From assembly GCF_021168475.1 (NCBI RefSeq), contig NZ_JAJOZT010000001.1, forward strand, positions 372,001 through 436,000: 64,000 nt of DNA. The letters are read 5' to 3'. This document shows, piece after piece, positions 51,422 to 61,436 of the stretch (position 1 is the first letter of the stretch; every line of letters begins with the position of its first letter). The DNA comes from Pseudoclavibacter sp. 13-3. GTDB lineage: Bacteria; Actinomycetota; Actinomycetes; Actinomycetales; Microbacteriaceae. A program made the translations under genes and the position numbers. The notes beneath the pieces were generated by a model that searched no databases, had not been told where the DNA came from, and saw only the letters and a list, made by a program, of their open reading frames with translations.

Positions 51422-52723
51422 TCAGCGTCTGATCTGCCCCTCGCCCCGCACGAGCCACTTCGTGGTCGTGAGCTCGGGCAGTCCCATGGGACCGCGCGCA
51501 TGCAGCTTCTGCGTCGAGATGCCGACCTCGGCGCCGAAGCCGAACTGACCGCCATCGGTGAAACGCGTCGATGTGTTGACCATGACCACAGCCGAGTCGA
51601 CCTCGGCGAGAAAGCGCTCGGCGTTCGCGTAGTCTTCGGTGATGATCGACTCGGTGTGATGCGTCGAGAAGCGGTTGATGTGCTCGATCGCCTCGTCGAT
51701 CGAATCGACGACGTGCACCGCCAGCTCGAGCGCGAGGTATTCGGTCTGCCAGTCGTGTTCGGTCGCCGGGGTCACGGACGAGTCGATCGCCTGAACCGCC
51801 TCATCGCCGTGAATCGTGACGTCTTTGTCGTGCAGCGCGGCCAGCACGGCGGGCAGAACACGCTCGGCGGCATCTCGGTGCACGAGCACCGTCTCGGCGG
51901 CGTTGCATACGCTCACCCGTTGGGTCTTCGCGTTCACCACAATGTCGACCGCGTGCTGCAGATCGGCACTGGCATCGAGGTAGACGTGCACGTTGCCGTC
52001 GCCGGTTTCGACGACCGGCACCGTCGAGGTCTGCACGACCCGCTGGATCAGCGCCTTGCCGCCGCGCGGAATCAGCACGTCGATCAGCCCACGCGCATGC
52101 ATCAGGGCGTCAGCGCCGGCGCGACCATGGTCGTCAACGCTCACCACGGCATCCGCCGGCAGCCCGACCGAGCCGATCGCATCGCGCAGCACCTGCACCA
52201 GCACGTCGTTGGTGTCGCGCGCAGCCGACCCACCGCGCAGTGCCACGGCGTTGCCGCTCTTGATCGCGAGGGCGGCGATGTCGACCGTGACATTCGGACG
52301 CGCCTCGTAGATCACGCCCAGCACGCCGAAGGGCACCCGAACCTGCTCGATGCGCACTCCGTTCGGCAGCCGATGGCCGCGCACGAGCGTGCCGACTGGA
52401 TCGGTCAGCCCCACCACGACGCGCACCGCGTCGGCGAGCGCCACGATGCGGTCATGATCGAGCCGAAGACGGTCGTGCATGGGCAGCGGCAGGCCGGTCT
52501 CGACCGCGCGATCGAGATCGCGGGCGTTGGCTGCGAGAATGCGCGACTCGTTGTCGACGAGCGCTCGGGCGATCGCCTCGAGCGCAGCGTCTTTGATCTC
52601 TGACGTGCGCGTCGCAAGCGAGCGGCCTGCCTGTCTCGCAGCCTGCAGCCGCGGTCGCAAGGATTCAAGAGCCGCCTCGCCGGTGAGCTGTGATTGGTCG
52701 TCCCGTGACTGGTCTGCTGACAT
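51422..52723 (-). CDS. proA: glutamate-5-semialdehyde dehydrogenase (gamma-glutamyl phosphate reductase)
   Basis: A 433-residue ProA of the aldehyde dehydrogenase superfamily: VPFGVLGVIYEARPNVTVDIAALAIKSGNAVALRGG, DVLIPRGGKALI, the Cys in SVCNAAETVLVH, and VNTSTRFTDGGQFGFGAEVGIST near the end. It reduces gamma-glutamyl phosphate to glutamate semialdehyde in proline synthesis. proB lies on the same strand but is separated from it by the two-component system genes. The 32-base gap after the kinase gene leaves no clear room for a separate promoter. Confidence 0.96.
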   Translation of the reverse strand: MSADQSRDDQSQLTGEAALESLRPRLQAARQAGRSLATRTSEIKDAALEAIARALVDNESRILAANARDLDRAVETGLPLPMHDRLRLDHDRIVALADAVRVVVGLTDPVGTLVRGHRLPNGVRIEQVRVPFGVLGVIYEARPNVTVDIAALAIKSGNAVALRGGSAARDTNDVLVQVLRDAIGSVGLPADAVVSVDDHGRAGADALMHARGLIDVLIPRGGKALIQRVVQTSTVPVVETGDGNVHVYLDASADLQHAVDIVVNAKTQRVSVCNAAETVLVHRDAAERVLPAVLAALHDKDVTIHGDEAVQAIDSSVTPATEHDWQTEYLALELAVHVVDSIDEAIEHINRFSTHHTESIITEDYANAERFLAEVDSAVVMVNTSTRFTDGGQFGFGAEVGISTQKLHARGPMGLPELTTTKWLVRGEGQIRR

Positions 52724-52755
52724 GCCTCACAGTCTATGACACCGCGCCCGCGCGA

Positions 52756-54396
52756 TCAGCCCTGATCGTGGCTCGCATCGTCGGCGTCGTGCGCACCGGC
52801 ACCGTCGTCTTGCTGCGGATGCCGCAGGCGCGGCAGCAGCACCGTGAACGTGGTGCCGTGGTCGCCGTCGATCGGCCTGCCGTCGTCGTCGAAGCGCTGC
52901 GGAGTCGACGCCACCGTGACGCTGCCGCCGTGCGCGTGCACGAGCGCCTGCACGATCGAGAGGCCGAGCCCTGTGGAGCCCTGCCCCGGTGTGCGCGAGT
53001 CGTCGGCCTTGACGAATCGGTCGAAGATCGTGTCGACCATCTGCGCGGGAATGCCCTGGCCGTCGTCGCGCACCTCGATGCGCACGTCGTCGCCTGCGAT
53101 CGCAGCGCCGAGCACCACGCTCGTACCGGCCGGCGTATGCGTGCGGGAGTTCGCGAGCAGGTTGACCAGCACCTGACGCAGACTGTTCTCGTCGCCCAGC
53201 ACTTCGAGCGGCCGGCTGGCGTCGAGGTCGAGCTGCCAGTGGTGATTCGGCCCTGCTGCGTGCGCGTCGGCCACCGCGTCGATCAGCAGACCGCGCAGGT
53301 CGACCTCTTCACGTTCGATCACCGGCTCGTTGTCGAGGCGCGCGAGCAGCAGCAGGTCTTCGACCAGGTCGGACATGCGCTCAGACTCGCTGCGCACCCG
53401 CCCCAGCTGCTCAGCCGCGTGCGGTGGCAGCGTGTCGGCGTCGCGCAGCACGAGCTGGGTGTAGCCGCGAATCGATGCGAGCGGCGTGCGCAGCTCATGG
53501 CTGGCGTCTGCGACGAAGCGACGCAGCTTCGTCTCGCTGGTCCGACGCACCCGAAAGGCATCGTCGATGTGCGTGAGCATTCGGTTGAAGCTGCCCGCCA
53601 CGCGCCCCACCTCGGTCACGTCGTCGACGAAGACCTCGGGGATGCGCTCGCTCAGCGCCGCGTCTCCGGTGGCGAGCTCACGCCCGGCCACGCTCTGCGC
53701 CGTGCGCGCGACCACCTCCAGGGGGTGCAGAGCGCGGCGCATGAGCCTCCAGCCCAGCAGCAGCGCGCCGATGCCCGCCAGCGCGATCACGATCATCTGC
53801 ACGACCATGTACTGCGCGATCGTGTTGGCCACGGCCTCCTGCGAGATCGCGACAACCTGTCGAGCACCGGTGCGGTCGTTGATCGCGACGGCCCGGTAGG
53901 TGCCGAGATCGGGCAGCGGCACGTCGTAGAAGCCACCGTCGACCGGCACCTTCAGCAGCATCGCCACCTGGTCGGAGTCGAGCTGGTGAAACGTCGGGGT
54001 CTCGCCGTCGTCGATGTACCCCGCCCTCAGGGTGCCCGCTCGAAGGTCGACGATGATCGTGTGCGCCCGCTGCGTGCGCACGTCCAGGCCGGGGGGCACC
54101 GAGTCATCGGGGCGCACCACTGCATCTCCCTTGGCCACGTCTGTGGCTCGGGCACGCTCGGTCGCGAGGCTCAACTCGGTGTTGAGCTGCCCGTAGAGCG
54201 AGGTGTTCAGCGCAGAGGTGGTCACGGTTGCGATCAGCGCCACGCTCGAGAACAGCAGCGCAGCGAGCATGATCGGCAGCGTCTTGCTCAGCGGCAGCAG
54301 ACGCCAGTGCCGCAGCAGACCGCGCTTCTTGCTCCGGGCCGTGCCGAGTGCGCCATGCGGCTGGTACGAGGTGCGCGGGGCCCCGCGGTCGGTCAT
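52756..54396 (-). CDS. two-component sensor histidine kinase
   Basis: A 546-residue kinase: membrane segments at about 35-60 and 190-212 flank an extracytoplasmic sensor region, then HAMP (about 212-265), the dimerisation helix with phospho-acceptor His in ADASHELRTPLASIRGY, and an ATPase domain with NLLANSRTHTP (N box), DDGQGIP (G1) and GSTGLGLSIV (G2). The C-terminus is His/Asp-rich. It overlaps its response regulator by 4 bases (ATGA). The signal is unknown; actinobacterial relatives of this arrangement sense envelope conditions. Confidence 0.95.
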   Translation of the reverse strand: MTDRGAPRTSYQPHGALGTARSKKRGLLRHWRLLPLSKTLPIMLAALLFSSVALIATVTTSALNTSLYGQLNTELSLATERARATDVAKGDAVVRPDDSVPPGLDVRTQRAHTIIVDLRAGTLRAGYIDDGETPTFHQLDSDQVAMLLKVPVDGGFYDVPLPDLGTYRAVAINDRTGARQVVAISQEAVANTIAQYMVVQMIVIALAGIGALLLGWRLMRRALHPLEVVARTAQSVAGRELATGDAALSERIPEVFVDDVTEVGRVAGSFNRMLTHIDDAFRVRRTSETKLRRFVADASHELRTPLASIRGYTQLVLRDADTLPPHAAEQLGRVRSESERMSDLVEDLLLLARLDNEPVIEREEVDLRGLLIDAVADAHAAGPNHHWQLDLDASRPLEVLGDENSLRQVLVNLLANSRTHTPAGTSVVLGAAIAGDDVRIEVRDDGQGIPAQMVDTIFDRFVKADDSRTPGQGSTGLGLSIVQALVHAHGGSVTVASTPQRFDDDGRPIDGDHGTTFTVLLPRLRHPQQDDGAGAHDADDASHDQG

Positions 54397-55112
54397 GCTG
54401 CGGGCTTCAGCACGTATCCGACGCCTCGAACGGTGTGGATCATCGGCTCGCGCCCGTGATCGATCTTCTTGCGCAGATACGAGATGTACAGCTCGACGAC
54501 GTTGACCTCGCCGCCGAAGTCGTAGTGCCAGACGTGATCGAGAATCTGTGTCTTCGACATGACCTTCTTCGCATTGCGCATCAGAAAGCGCAGCAGCTCG
54601 AATTCGGTCGCGGTGAGCTTGATGTCGTCGCCGCCGCGAGTCACCTCATATGAGTCTTCGTTCAGCGTGAGATCGCCGACGACGACAGTTGGGTCGTGCT
54701 CCTCTTCGATCCAGTGCCGCGAACGACGCAGCAGGCCGCGCACGCGCGCCATCAGCTCCTCGATGTTGAACGGCTTGGTCAGGTAGTCGTCTGCGCCGAC
54801 GGTGATCCCCGCGATACGATCCTCGACCGCATCGCGGGCCGTGAGGAAGATCACCGGGATGCTCTCGTCGATCTCGTGCAGCTTGCGCAGCACCTCGAAT
54901 CCGCTGAGATCGGGCAGCATCACATCGAGGATGACCACGTCAGGTCGGGTGGCGCGAGCGGCTTCGACCGCACCTCGCCCGTTGAGCGAGGTCATCACGT
55001 TCAGGCCTTCGTATCGCACGGCCGAAGCGACCAGCTCAAGCAGGTTCGGCTCGTCGTCGACGACGAGCACAGTCACGTCGTGCTTGTCTGTTCTGGCAGC
55101 TGACTCGTTCAT
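54393..55112 (-). CDS. OmpR/PhoB family response regulator
   Basis: A 239-residue regulator: receiver domain with Asp19-Asp20, phospho-acceptor Asp63 in VVILDVMLPD, Thr in FLTARD and Lys in LTKPFN, then a winged-helix domain (LTATEFELLRFLMRNAKKVMSKTQILDHVW, YLRKKID, TVRGVGYVLK). The start at 55112 has GGAG 7 bases upstream. It is co-translated with the kinase. A 177-base gap behind proB probably contains its promoter. Confidence 0.95.
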   Translation of the reverse strand: MNESAARTDKHDVTVLVVDDEPNLLELVASAVRYEGLNVMTSLNGRGAVEAARATRPDVVILDVMLPDLSGFEVLRKLHEIDESIPVIFLTARDAVEDRIAGITVGADDYLTKPFNIEELMARVRGLLRRSRHWIEEEHDPTVVVGDLTLNEDSYEVTRGGDDIKLTATEFELLRFLMRNAKKVMSKTQILDHVWHYDFGGEVNVVELYISYLRKKIDHGREPMIHTVRGVGYVLKPAA

Positions 55113-55289
55113 AGGCTCTCCGATCTCTCTCACCGGGGTCTCACCCCGGGAACTTCGTGCGAGTGCCCGCGAAGCATAATCCGGGCGTTCTCATGAAGAA
55201 CTGCTTCGAGCATACTGAGCGATTTCTGTGAGCGACGTGTGCGCGAGGTGTCCAGATGCTCAGATTCGCAGCTCTGTCCGCCGTGAGCC

Positions 55290-56141
55290 TCAGCGTTCGT
55301 GCGTGACCGACTCGATCGTCTGCAGGGCTCCGGTGTCGGTGAGCTCGTGCCCGACCACCGGGCGTGCCTCGAACCAGGTGCCGATCGAGTGCCCCGAGAG
55401 TGCGTCTGCGACATGCTCGGTCGAGGTGAGCAGCACCGGGATGCCTGCTTCGGTCGCGACCCTGGCCGAGGCGATCTTCGTGACCGCTCCCCCAGTGCCA
55501 ACGCCGTTGACGGTGACCGGTGAGACCTCGATGTGCTCGAGATCGTCGTCGTGCGCGACGAAGTGCAGCGGCATCGAGCCCTGGCGCTGCGGCGGTCGGT
55601 CATAGAGCGCATCGACGTCTGAGAGCAGCACCAGCGCATCGGCGCGCACCAGCACTGCGGTGAGCGCCGCCAGCCGATCGTTGTCGCCGAAGCGAATCTC
55701 ATGCGTCGCCACAGTGTCGTTCTCGTTGATGATCGGCAGCACTCGCAGGTCGAGCAGCCGATCGATGGTCTGCTGCGCCTGACGGCGATGCCGACGATCG
55801 TCGATATCGCTCGCCGTGAGCAGCACCTGGGCGGTCGTCACGCTGAAGGCGTCGAACACCGACTCGTAGCGGTACATCAGTCGCGCCTGACCGACGGCGG
55901 CCGCGGCCTGCGACGTCGCCAGGTCAGCGGGTCGACCGTTGAGGTTCAGCAGCGGCAGCCCGGTCGCAATCGCACCGGATGACACCAGCACGACCTCGAC
56001 ACCGCCTTCATGCAGCTGCGCCAGCGCCGACACCAGGTGGCCGAGCTGATGCTCGTTCTCACCGGTGATCGACGACGAGCCGACCTTGACGACGACGCGT
56101 CGAGCGCTCGGAATCCCAGACTGCGAGATGACGGCGCTCAC
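55290..56141 (-). CDS. proB: glutamate 5-kinase (amino-acid kinase domain only)
   Basis: A 283-residue Pro[12 protein letters not shown] at the start, [11 protein letters not shown], and [23 protein letters not shown] for substrate and Mg binding, followed by [20 protein letters not shown]. It phosphorylates glutamate as the first step of proline synthesis. It ends after the kinase domain and lacks the C-terminal PUA domain of the E. coli enzyme. It starts with GTG overlapping the obgE stop (GTGA). Confidence 0.93.
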   Translation of the reverse strand: MSAVISQSGIPSARRVVVKVGSSSITGENEHQLGHLVSALAQLHEGGVEVVLVSSGAIATGLPLLNLNGRPADLATSQAAAAVGQARLMYRYESVFDAFSVTTAQVLLTASDIDDRRHRRQAQQTIDRLLDLRVLPIINENDTVATHEIRFGDNDRLAALTAVLVRADALVLLSDVDALYDRPPQRQGSMPLHFVAHDDDLEHIEVSPVTVNGVGTGGAVTKIASARVATEAGIPVLLTSTEHVADALSGHSIGTWFEARPVVGHELTDTGALQTIESVTHER

Positions 56142-57763
56142 CGCTGCCCACCTTCGGCTGCAGCGTCTCCGGCGGCCGCGCCCGCAGCATCCGCCACATC
56201 TTTCGAGCTTTCGGCGGATGCTGTGGTCGCCCTCGTCCGCTCGCGATCCTCCGTCCACAGGCCGGCTTCGCGTTCGGCCTGCAGCTCGGCCCGAGCGGCG
56301 GCTTTGGCGTCCATTCGCTCGTAGTATTCGACGCGCTTCTCGGCGCGGGTCGGACGCGAGTGGTCACTCAGACGCAGATCTTCACCACGGGGTGCAGCGA
56401 TCTCGGCGCCGGAGGTGATCGAGGGCTCCCAGTCGAAGATGCGCTCGTCGCTGCCCGGGCCGATGACGACGGCCGAGCCGGCACGTGCACCGGCGCGGAA
56501 CAGCTCCTGCTCGATGCCCAAGCGGTTCAGCCGATCGGCGAGGTACCCCACCGCCTCGTCGTTGTCGAACATCGTCTGGGCGATCCATCGTTCGGGCTTC
56601 GCGCCGAGAATGCGGAAGTACTCGCCGTCGGGGCCGGTCTCGCGAGAGACCGTGAACTCGGCCTCACGACGTCGTGCACGTGGGCGGATCACGATGCGCT
56701 CCGGCTGTTCGGCCTCGGCTTCGGCCTCCGCGCGCTGCGCGGCACGGGCCTCGGCGACCAGACCGCCCATCGCGAAGGTCAGCTCGCGAAGACCGCGACG
56801 CGTGGCCGCAGACACCTGGAACACGCGGAATCCGCGCTGCTGCAGCTCATCGGTGACGAACTCGGCCAGCTCTTCGGCCTCGGGCACATCGACTTTGTTG
56901 AGGGCCACGAGCTGCGGGCGATCGATGAGGGGCGTCTTTCCCTCGGCGACGGGATACTTCGCGAGCTCGGCCAGAATCGTGTCGAGGTCGCTGATCGGAT
57001 CGCGATTCGGCTCGATGGTCGCGCAGTCGAGCACGTGCACCAGCGCCTCACAGCGCTCCACGTGTCGCAGAAAGTCGAGGCCCAGCCCCTTGCCCTCACT
57101 GGCGCCTTCGATCAGCCCGGGCACGTCGGCCACGGTGAAGCGCACATCGCCCGCCTCGACCACGCCCAGGTTGGGGGCCAGAGTCGTGAACGGATAGTCG
57201 GCGATCTTCGGCTTGGCCGCGCTCATGGCGGCGATCAGACTCGATTTGCCCGCCGAGGGATACCCGACCAGTGCCACATCAGCCATGGTCTTGAGCTCGA
57301 GGCGCACATCGCCGCTCCAACCCGGAGTGCCGAGAAGGGCGAAACCGGGGGCCTTGCGCTTGGTCGACGCCAACGAGTTGTTGCCGAGACCGCCGATGCC
57401 GCCCTGCGCCACGGTGTAGCGCATGCCCGGCTGGTCGAGGTCGATGAGCATCTGGCCATCGGCGTCGCGCACGACCGTGCCGACGGGAACGGGCAGGATC
57501 AGATCCTGACCCGCATAGCCGTCGCGATAGTCGCCCATGCCGAAGCCGCCGCCGTCGGCCCGCTGATGCGGCCGGCGGTGGTAGGCCAGCAGCGTGGTGA
57601 TCTGCGGATCGGACTCGAGGATGACGTTGCCGCCATCACCGCCGTTGCCGCCGTCAGGCCCCGCGAGCGGTTTGAACTTCTCGCGGCGGATTGACGCACA
57701 GCCGTCGCCGCCGTCACCTGCCGTGACGTGCAGCACGACGTCGTCGACGAAGCTGAGTGCCAT
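56138..57763 (-). CDS. obgE: GTPase ObgE
   Basis: A 541-residue Obg protein: glycine-rich Obg fold (about 1-160, beginning [18 protein letters not shown]), G domain with [10 protein letters not shown] (G1), [10 protein letters not shown] (G3), NKVD (G4) and SAATRRG (G5), then an OCT domain (about 355-435) and a basic/acidic tail of about 80 residues. It acts in late 50S assembly. The start at 57763 follows AAGGAG. It belongs to the usual rplU-rpmA-obgE run and leads into proB. Confidence 0.96.
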   Translation of the reverse strand: MALSFVDDVVLHVTAGDGGDGCASIRREKFKPLAGPDGGNGGDGGNVILESDPQITTLLAYHRRPHQRADGGGFGMGDYRDGYAGQDLILPVPVGTVVRDADGQMLIDLDQPGMRYTVAQGGIGGLGNNSLASTKRKAPGFALLGTPGWSGDVRLELKTMADVALVGYPSAGKSSLIAAMSAAKPKIADYPFTTLAPNLGVVEAGDVRFTVADVPGLIEGASEGKGLGLDFLRHVERCEALVHVLDCATIEPNRDPISDLDTILAELAKYPVAEGKTPLIDRPQLVALNKVDVPEAEELAEFVTDELQQRGFRVFQVSAATRRGLRELTFAMGGLVAEARAAQRAEAEAEAEQPERIVIRPRARRREAEFTVSRETGPDGEYFRILGAKPERWIAQTMFDNDEAVGYLADRLNRLGIEQELFRAGARAGSAVVIGPGSDERIFDWEPSITSGAEIAAPRGEDLRLSDHSRPTRAEKRVEYYERMDAKAAARAELQAEREAGLWTEDRERTRATTASAESSKDVADAAGAAAGDAAAEGGQR

Positions 57764-57839
57764 GGGATGTGCTCCTTGAGGTGCGAAAGAGGCGAGCTCG
57801 CTATGCGAGCCCGCCTCGATCATGCTGAAAAACGGAATG

Positions 57840-58097
57840 TCACTCCGCAGCGGTGAGAATGCTCACCACGCGGCGACGGCCCTTGCTGCTGAACTGGACT
57901 GAGCCGGTCTCGAGCGCGAAGAGCGTGTCGTCTTTGCCGCGGCCCACGTTGGCTCCGGGGTGGAAGTGCGTGCCACGCTGACGAATGATGATCTCGCCGG
58001 CGTTGACCTCCTGCCCTCCGAAGCGCTTCACGCCGAGGCGCTGTGCGTTTGAGTCGCGACCGTTGCGAGTTGAGCTCGCACCCTTCTTATGTGCCAT
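57840..58097 (-). CDS. rpmA: 50S ribosomal protein L27 (bL27)
   Basis: An 85-residue L27: [17 protein letters not shown] start (no cleavable Firmicutes-type extension), [35 protein letters not shown]. The Ala/His/Lys N-terminus reaches the peptidyl-transferase centre. It lies 19 bases after rplU. Confidence 0.98.
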   Translation of the reverse strand: MAHKKGASSTRNGRDSNAQRLGVKRFGGQEVNAGEIIIRQRGTHFHPGANVGRGKDDTLFALETGSVQFSSKGRRRVVSILTAAE

Positions 58098-58116
58098 GAG
58101 AGGACGCCTTTCGCTG

Positions 58117-58425
58117 TTACTTGATGCCGGTGATCTTGAGCTTGGTCAGCTCTGAGCGGTGCCCGAGGCGCCGACGGTAACCGGTCTTGTTCTTGAAGTG
58201 CTGAATGTTGATCTTGGGGCCGCGCAGGTCTTCGACCACCTCGGCGGTCACCTTGACCTTGGCGAGCTCTTCGGTCTTCGAGGTGACTTTGTCTCCGTCG
58301 ACCAGCAGCAGAGCGGGAAGCTCCACAGCACCCTGCTCATCTGCCTGAACACGGTCGACAGTCACGACAGTGCCGACCTCGACCTTCTCCTGACGCCCGC
58401 CGGCGCGCACGATTGCATAAACCAC
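58117..58425 (-). CDS. rplU: 50S ribosomal protein L21 (bL21)
   Basis: A 102-residue L21: [16 protein letters not shown] start, a middle beta domain, and [22 protein letters not shown] near the end. The start is a GTG with AAAGGA about 7 bases upstream. First gene of the rplU-rpmA-obgE-proB run, with its own promoter upstream. Confidence 0.98.
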   Translation of the reverse strand: MVYAIVRAGGRQEKVEVGTVVTVDRVQADEQGAVELPALLLVDGDKVTSKTEELAKVKVTAEVVEDLRGPKINIQHFKNKTGYRRRLGHRSELTKLKITGIK

Positions 58426-58489
58426 GTGTCATCCTTTGTCTTGAAGTCTGTGTTCACTCGCCGGCAGAACCAGCCCGAGCCAACACTCA

Positions 58490-58519
58490 ATATTACTCAA
58501 TTGTTTGTCTGCAGGTCAA
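58490..58519 (-). promoter_or_regulatory. promoter of rplU
   Basis: On the minus strand TTGACC (58519-58514), an 18-base spacer and TAATAT (58495-58490) make a strong vegetative promoter, in an AT-rich patch directly after the RNase E/G stop. The leader would be about 60 bases. Confidence 0.7.
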
Positions 58520-58538
58520 ACACCCGCGACCGCGTGTC

Positions 58539-61190
58539 TCAGTCCTGACGCTCACCACCCGAGCTCTGCCGAAAACTCTGGCCTCGCGTCTCTTTGCCTG
58601 AGTTCGGCGTGCGGGCACCTTCCGGCAGGTGCGCGAGCACGTCTGCCAGCAGCGCGTCACGGTCGACCGGCTTCTCGGGCGAGGCCTCTGACACATGCTG
58701 CGTCTTCGGCTTCGGCAGGTCGAGGTCGAGGTCGATGTCGGCTCGTGCCGGACCAGCAGGAGCCGATGCCCGACGCGACCGGCGGCCCGATGCGAGCTCC
58801 GAGCGTCGCTGCGGATGCTGGGTCGGCTCTGCCTGCTGCCAGGACTTCGCCTGAGCATGCGTCTCGACAGACGCAGGACGTTCTGTCGATGCGTGTGCCG
58901 CCGTCACCGACCCACTGCTGCCAGACTCCGCAGGTGACGCGGGACCAGCGGGTTCGTGCGAGTGGTGCGCTGACGCAGGCTGAGGAGTTGCCGCAGACGG
59001 TGCTGGTGCCTCGACGGCCCGCGCCTCGGCAGCCGGCGTCGATGCGGTCTGGGCGATCGTGCTCGCTGCGACCTGTGCGACGGCGTTCTTCACGTTCGCG
59101 TTCAGGGTGTTCTTCACCGACTTCACGGTCTGCGTCTTCTTGCTGCGCGGCTTGCGAGCCGAACCGGGCTTGCCGCTCTGCGAGCCGTGCGTGCCCTGAA
59201 CGGAGTCGGAGCTCTCGCCGAGCTGCGTGAACGTCTCGGCCAGGCCGATGCCGATCTTCTTGCGAGTCATCTGGATCAGGCCCAGCGAGGTCACCTCGGC
59301 CACCTGATGCTTGGTGCGGTCGCGACCCAGGCACTCGATCAGACGCTGCAGCACCAGATCGCGGTTCGACTCGAGCACCATGTCGATGAAGTCGACCACG
59401 ACGATGCCGCCCAGGTCTCGCAGACGCAGCTGTCGGACGATCTCTTCTGCCGCCTCGAGGTTGTTCTTCGTGACGGTCTCTTCGAGGTTGCCTCCTGAGC
59501 CCACGAACTTGCCGGTGTTCACATCGATGACCGTCATGGCCTCAGTGCGGTCGATCACCAGCGAGCCGCCCGACGGCAGAAAGACCTTGCGCTCGCTCGC
59601 CTTCGCCAGCTGCTCGTTGATGCGGTAGGCGTCGAAGATGTCTTTGTCGCCGCTGTAGTGCTCGACGCGATCGACCAGATCGGGTGCGATCGTGTGCAGG
59701 TACTTCTCGATGGTCGCTTCGGCGTCTCCTCCGCTGATGACCATCTTCGTGATGTCTTCGTTGAAGACGTCTCGCACGACTTTGATCAGCAGGTTCGGCT
59801 CGGTGTGCAGCAGTGCCGGAGCCTGCTGCGTCTCGCGCAGACGCTGGATCTCTTCCCATTGCTGCTGCAGCCGGGTGACGTCGCGCTCGAGCTGTTCCTT
59901 CGTCGCGCCCTCGGCCGCGGTGCGCACGATGACGCCCACGTTCTCGGGAAGGATCTCTTTCAGCGTCTTCTTCAGACGCGAACGCTCACTGTCGGGCAGC
60001 TTGCGGCTGATGCCACTCATCGAGCCCCCGGGCACGTACACCAGGTAGCGTCCGGGCAGCGAGATCTGACTGGTCAGACGGGCGCCCTTGTGACCTACCG
60101 GGTCTTTGGTGACCTGCACCAGCACGGTGTCTCCGGCTTTGAGCGCCATCTCGATGCGGCGCTGCTTGTCGGTGACCTCGGCGGCCTCCCAGTCGACTTC
60201 GCCCGAGTAGAGCACGGCGTTGCGCCCGCGGCCGATGTCGACGAAGGCGGCCTCCATGCTGGGCAGCACGTTCTGGATGCGGCCGAGATAGACGTTGCCG
60301 ATCAGCGAGAGATCTCGGGAATGGGCCGCATAGTGCTCGACCAGGATGTCATCTTCGAGCACGCCGATCTGAATGCGATCTTCAGTCGAGCGCACGATCA
60401 TCTGGCGGTCGACGGCCTCACGACGGGCCTGGAACTCGACCTCTGTCACGCTCTGCCGACGGCGCCCCGCATCCCGGCTGGCATTGCGGCGCTGCTTCTT
60501 CGCCTCGAGCCGTGTCGACCCTTTGACCTTGGTCGGCGTCTCACGGTGGCTGCGGGGGCTGCTCTCCTGACTCTGCTCGTCAGCATCGTCGTCGCTCTGG
60601 CGAGACCGACGGCTGCCGTCGCGCTTTCGAGTGCGGCGACGCACGCTCTCGACGTGTTCGGGCAGGTCGGGCTCTTCGTCATCGTCACGATCGGGGAGCT
60701 CGGGCTCTTTGAACGTCAGCTCGATCGGTGCGACGATCTCGACGACCGGTGCGGCAGGTGCCGTGATCGGGGCCGCATCGCGAACGCTGAACGGTGAGAA
60801 CGGTGTGATCTCGGCGAGCGGATCGGCCTCAGGTGCGACGCTGTCGGTCGACGCGGCCTCCGCACTCGCATCATCAGCAGCCTCTGGCTGGGCAGCAGCG
60901 TCGGCGGCTGGAGTCGCTGCAGCTGTTTCATCGGCCGGCCGGGCGCCTTCCAGAGCTGCATCTGCCGGCTCATGGCGATCTGTGTCAGGTGCCGCCGTCG
61001 GCGCGACCGCAGCGGTCACATCAGCGTGCGCCGCCGCGACGGTCTCAGCATCGTGCCGCGGTGCAGCACCGTCTGACGCCCCGCCGGCGGACTCATGGTC
61101 GCCGAAGGCAGATTTGGCACGTCGCGTGCGCTTTGTTCCGAAGAGCTGCCCGAAGAGGCCGCTCTTCCCATGTTCTTCATTACCCACCAT
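58539..61190 (-). CDS. rne: ribonuclease E/G family protein without zinc-link cysteines
   Basis: An 883-residue Rne/Rng protein. About 250 acidic then basic low-complexity residues precede the S1 domain (about 290-370, LIGNVYLGRIQNVLPSMEAAFVDIG). The RNase H-like and DNase I-like parts follow, with LVIDRTEAMTVIDVNTGKF and GGIVVVDFIDM holding the Mg-binding aspartates. After MTRKKIGIGLAETF, where the family has a Cys-x-x-Cys zinc link, this protein reads TQLGESSDSV. The C-terminal 200 residues are Ala/Ser/Pro-rich. It cleaves single-stranded A/U-rich RNA in decay and rRNA processing. Start at 61190, AGGAG upstream. Confidence 0.93.
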   Translation of the reverse strand: MVGNEEHGKSGLFGQLFGTKRTRRAKSAFGDHESAGGASDGAAPRHDAETVAAAHADVTAAVAPTAAPDTDRHEPADAALEGARPADETAAATPAADAAAQPEAADDASAEAASTDSVAPEADPLAEITPFSPFSVRDAAPITAPAAPVVEIVAPIELTFKEPELPDRDDDEEPDLPEHVESVRRRTRKRDGSRRSRQSDDDADEQSQESSPRSHRETPTKVKGSTRLEAKKQRRNASRDAGRRRQSVTEVEFQARREAVDRQMIVRSTEDRIQIGVLEDDILVEHYAAHSRDLSLIGNVYLGRIQNVLPSMEAAFVDIGRGRNAVLYSGEVDWEAAEVTDKQRRIEMALKAGDTVLVQVTKDPVGHKGARLTSQISLPGRYLVYVPGGSMSGISRKLPDSERSRLKKTLKEILPENVGVIVRTAAEGATKEQLERDVTRLQQQWEEIQRLRETQQAPALLHTEPNLLIKVVRDVFNEDITKMVISGGDAEATIEKYLHTIAPDLVDRVEHYSGDKDIFDAYRINEQLAKASERKVFLPSGGSLVIDRTEAMTVIDVNTGKFVGSGGNLEETVTKNNLEAAEEIVRQLRLRDLGGIVVVDFIDMVLESNRDLVLQRLIECLGRDRTKHQVAEVTSLGLIQMTRKKIGIGLAETFTQLGESSDSVQGTHGSQSGKPGSARKPRSKKTQTVKSVKNTLNANVKNAVAQVAASTIAQTASTPAAEARAVEAPAPSAATPQPASAHHSHEPAGPASPAESGSSGSVTAAHASTERPASVETHAQAKSWQQAEPTQHPQRRSELASGRRSRRASAPAGPARADIDLDLDLPKPKTQHVSEASPEKPVDRDALLADVLAHLPEGARTPNSGKETRGQSFRQSSGGERQD

Positions 61191-61400
61191 CGCTGGTGCA
61201 CTCCTGTATCCAGCCGCACTCTCGGTCGCCCCGAGCCGGCTCCTCAAACTGTTCGCCCGACCGCTGAGGTCGATGCGCCAAATTCAGCTCTCTCGCAGGG
61301 CGTCCTGGCCCTGAACAGCATCTGCGTCGTGTCGACGACGCCTGTGATGCGCGTCTGCGCGTGAGGGCGACTCACGCGACCCTGCCCATTATCGCATGGA

Positions 61401-61429
61401 TTCTGAGGTTCGCCGCTGCGTGCCATAAT
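61401..61429 (+). promoter_or_regulatory. promoter of the VKOR-family gene
   Basis: TTCTGA (61401-61406), 17 bases, CATAAT (61424-61429). The start point would fall at about 61436, at the ATG, so the message is probably leaderless; no ribosome site is seen before the ATG. Confidence 0.5.
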
Positions 61430-61436
61430 TGGCGGC

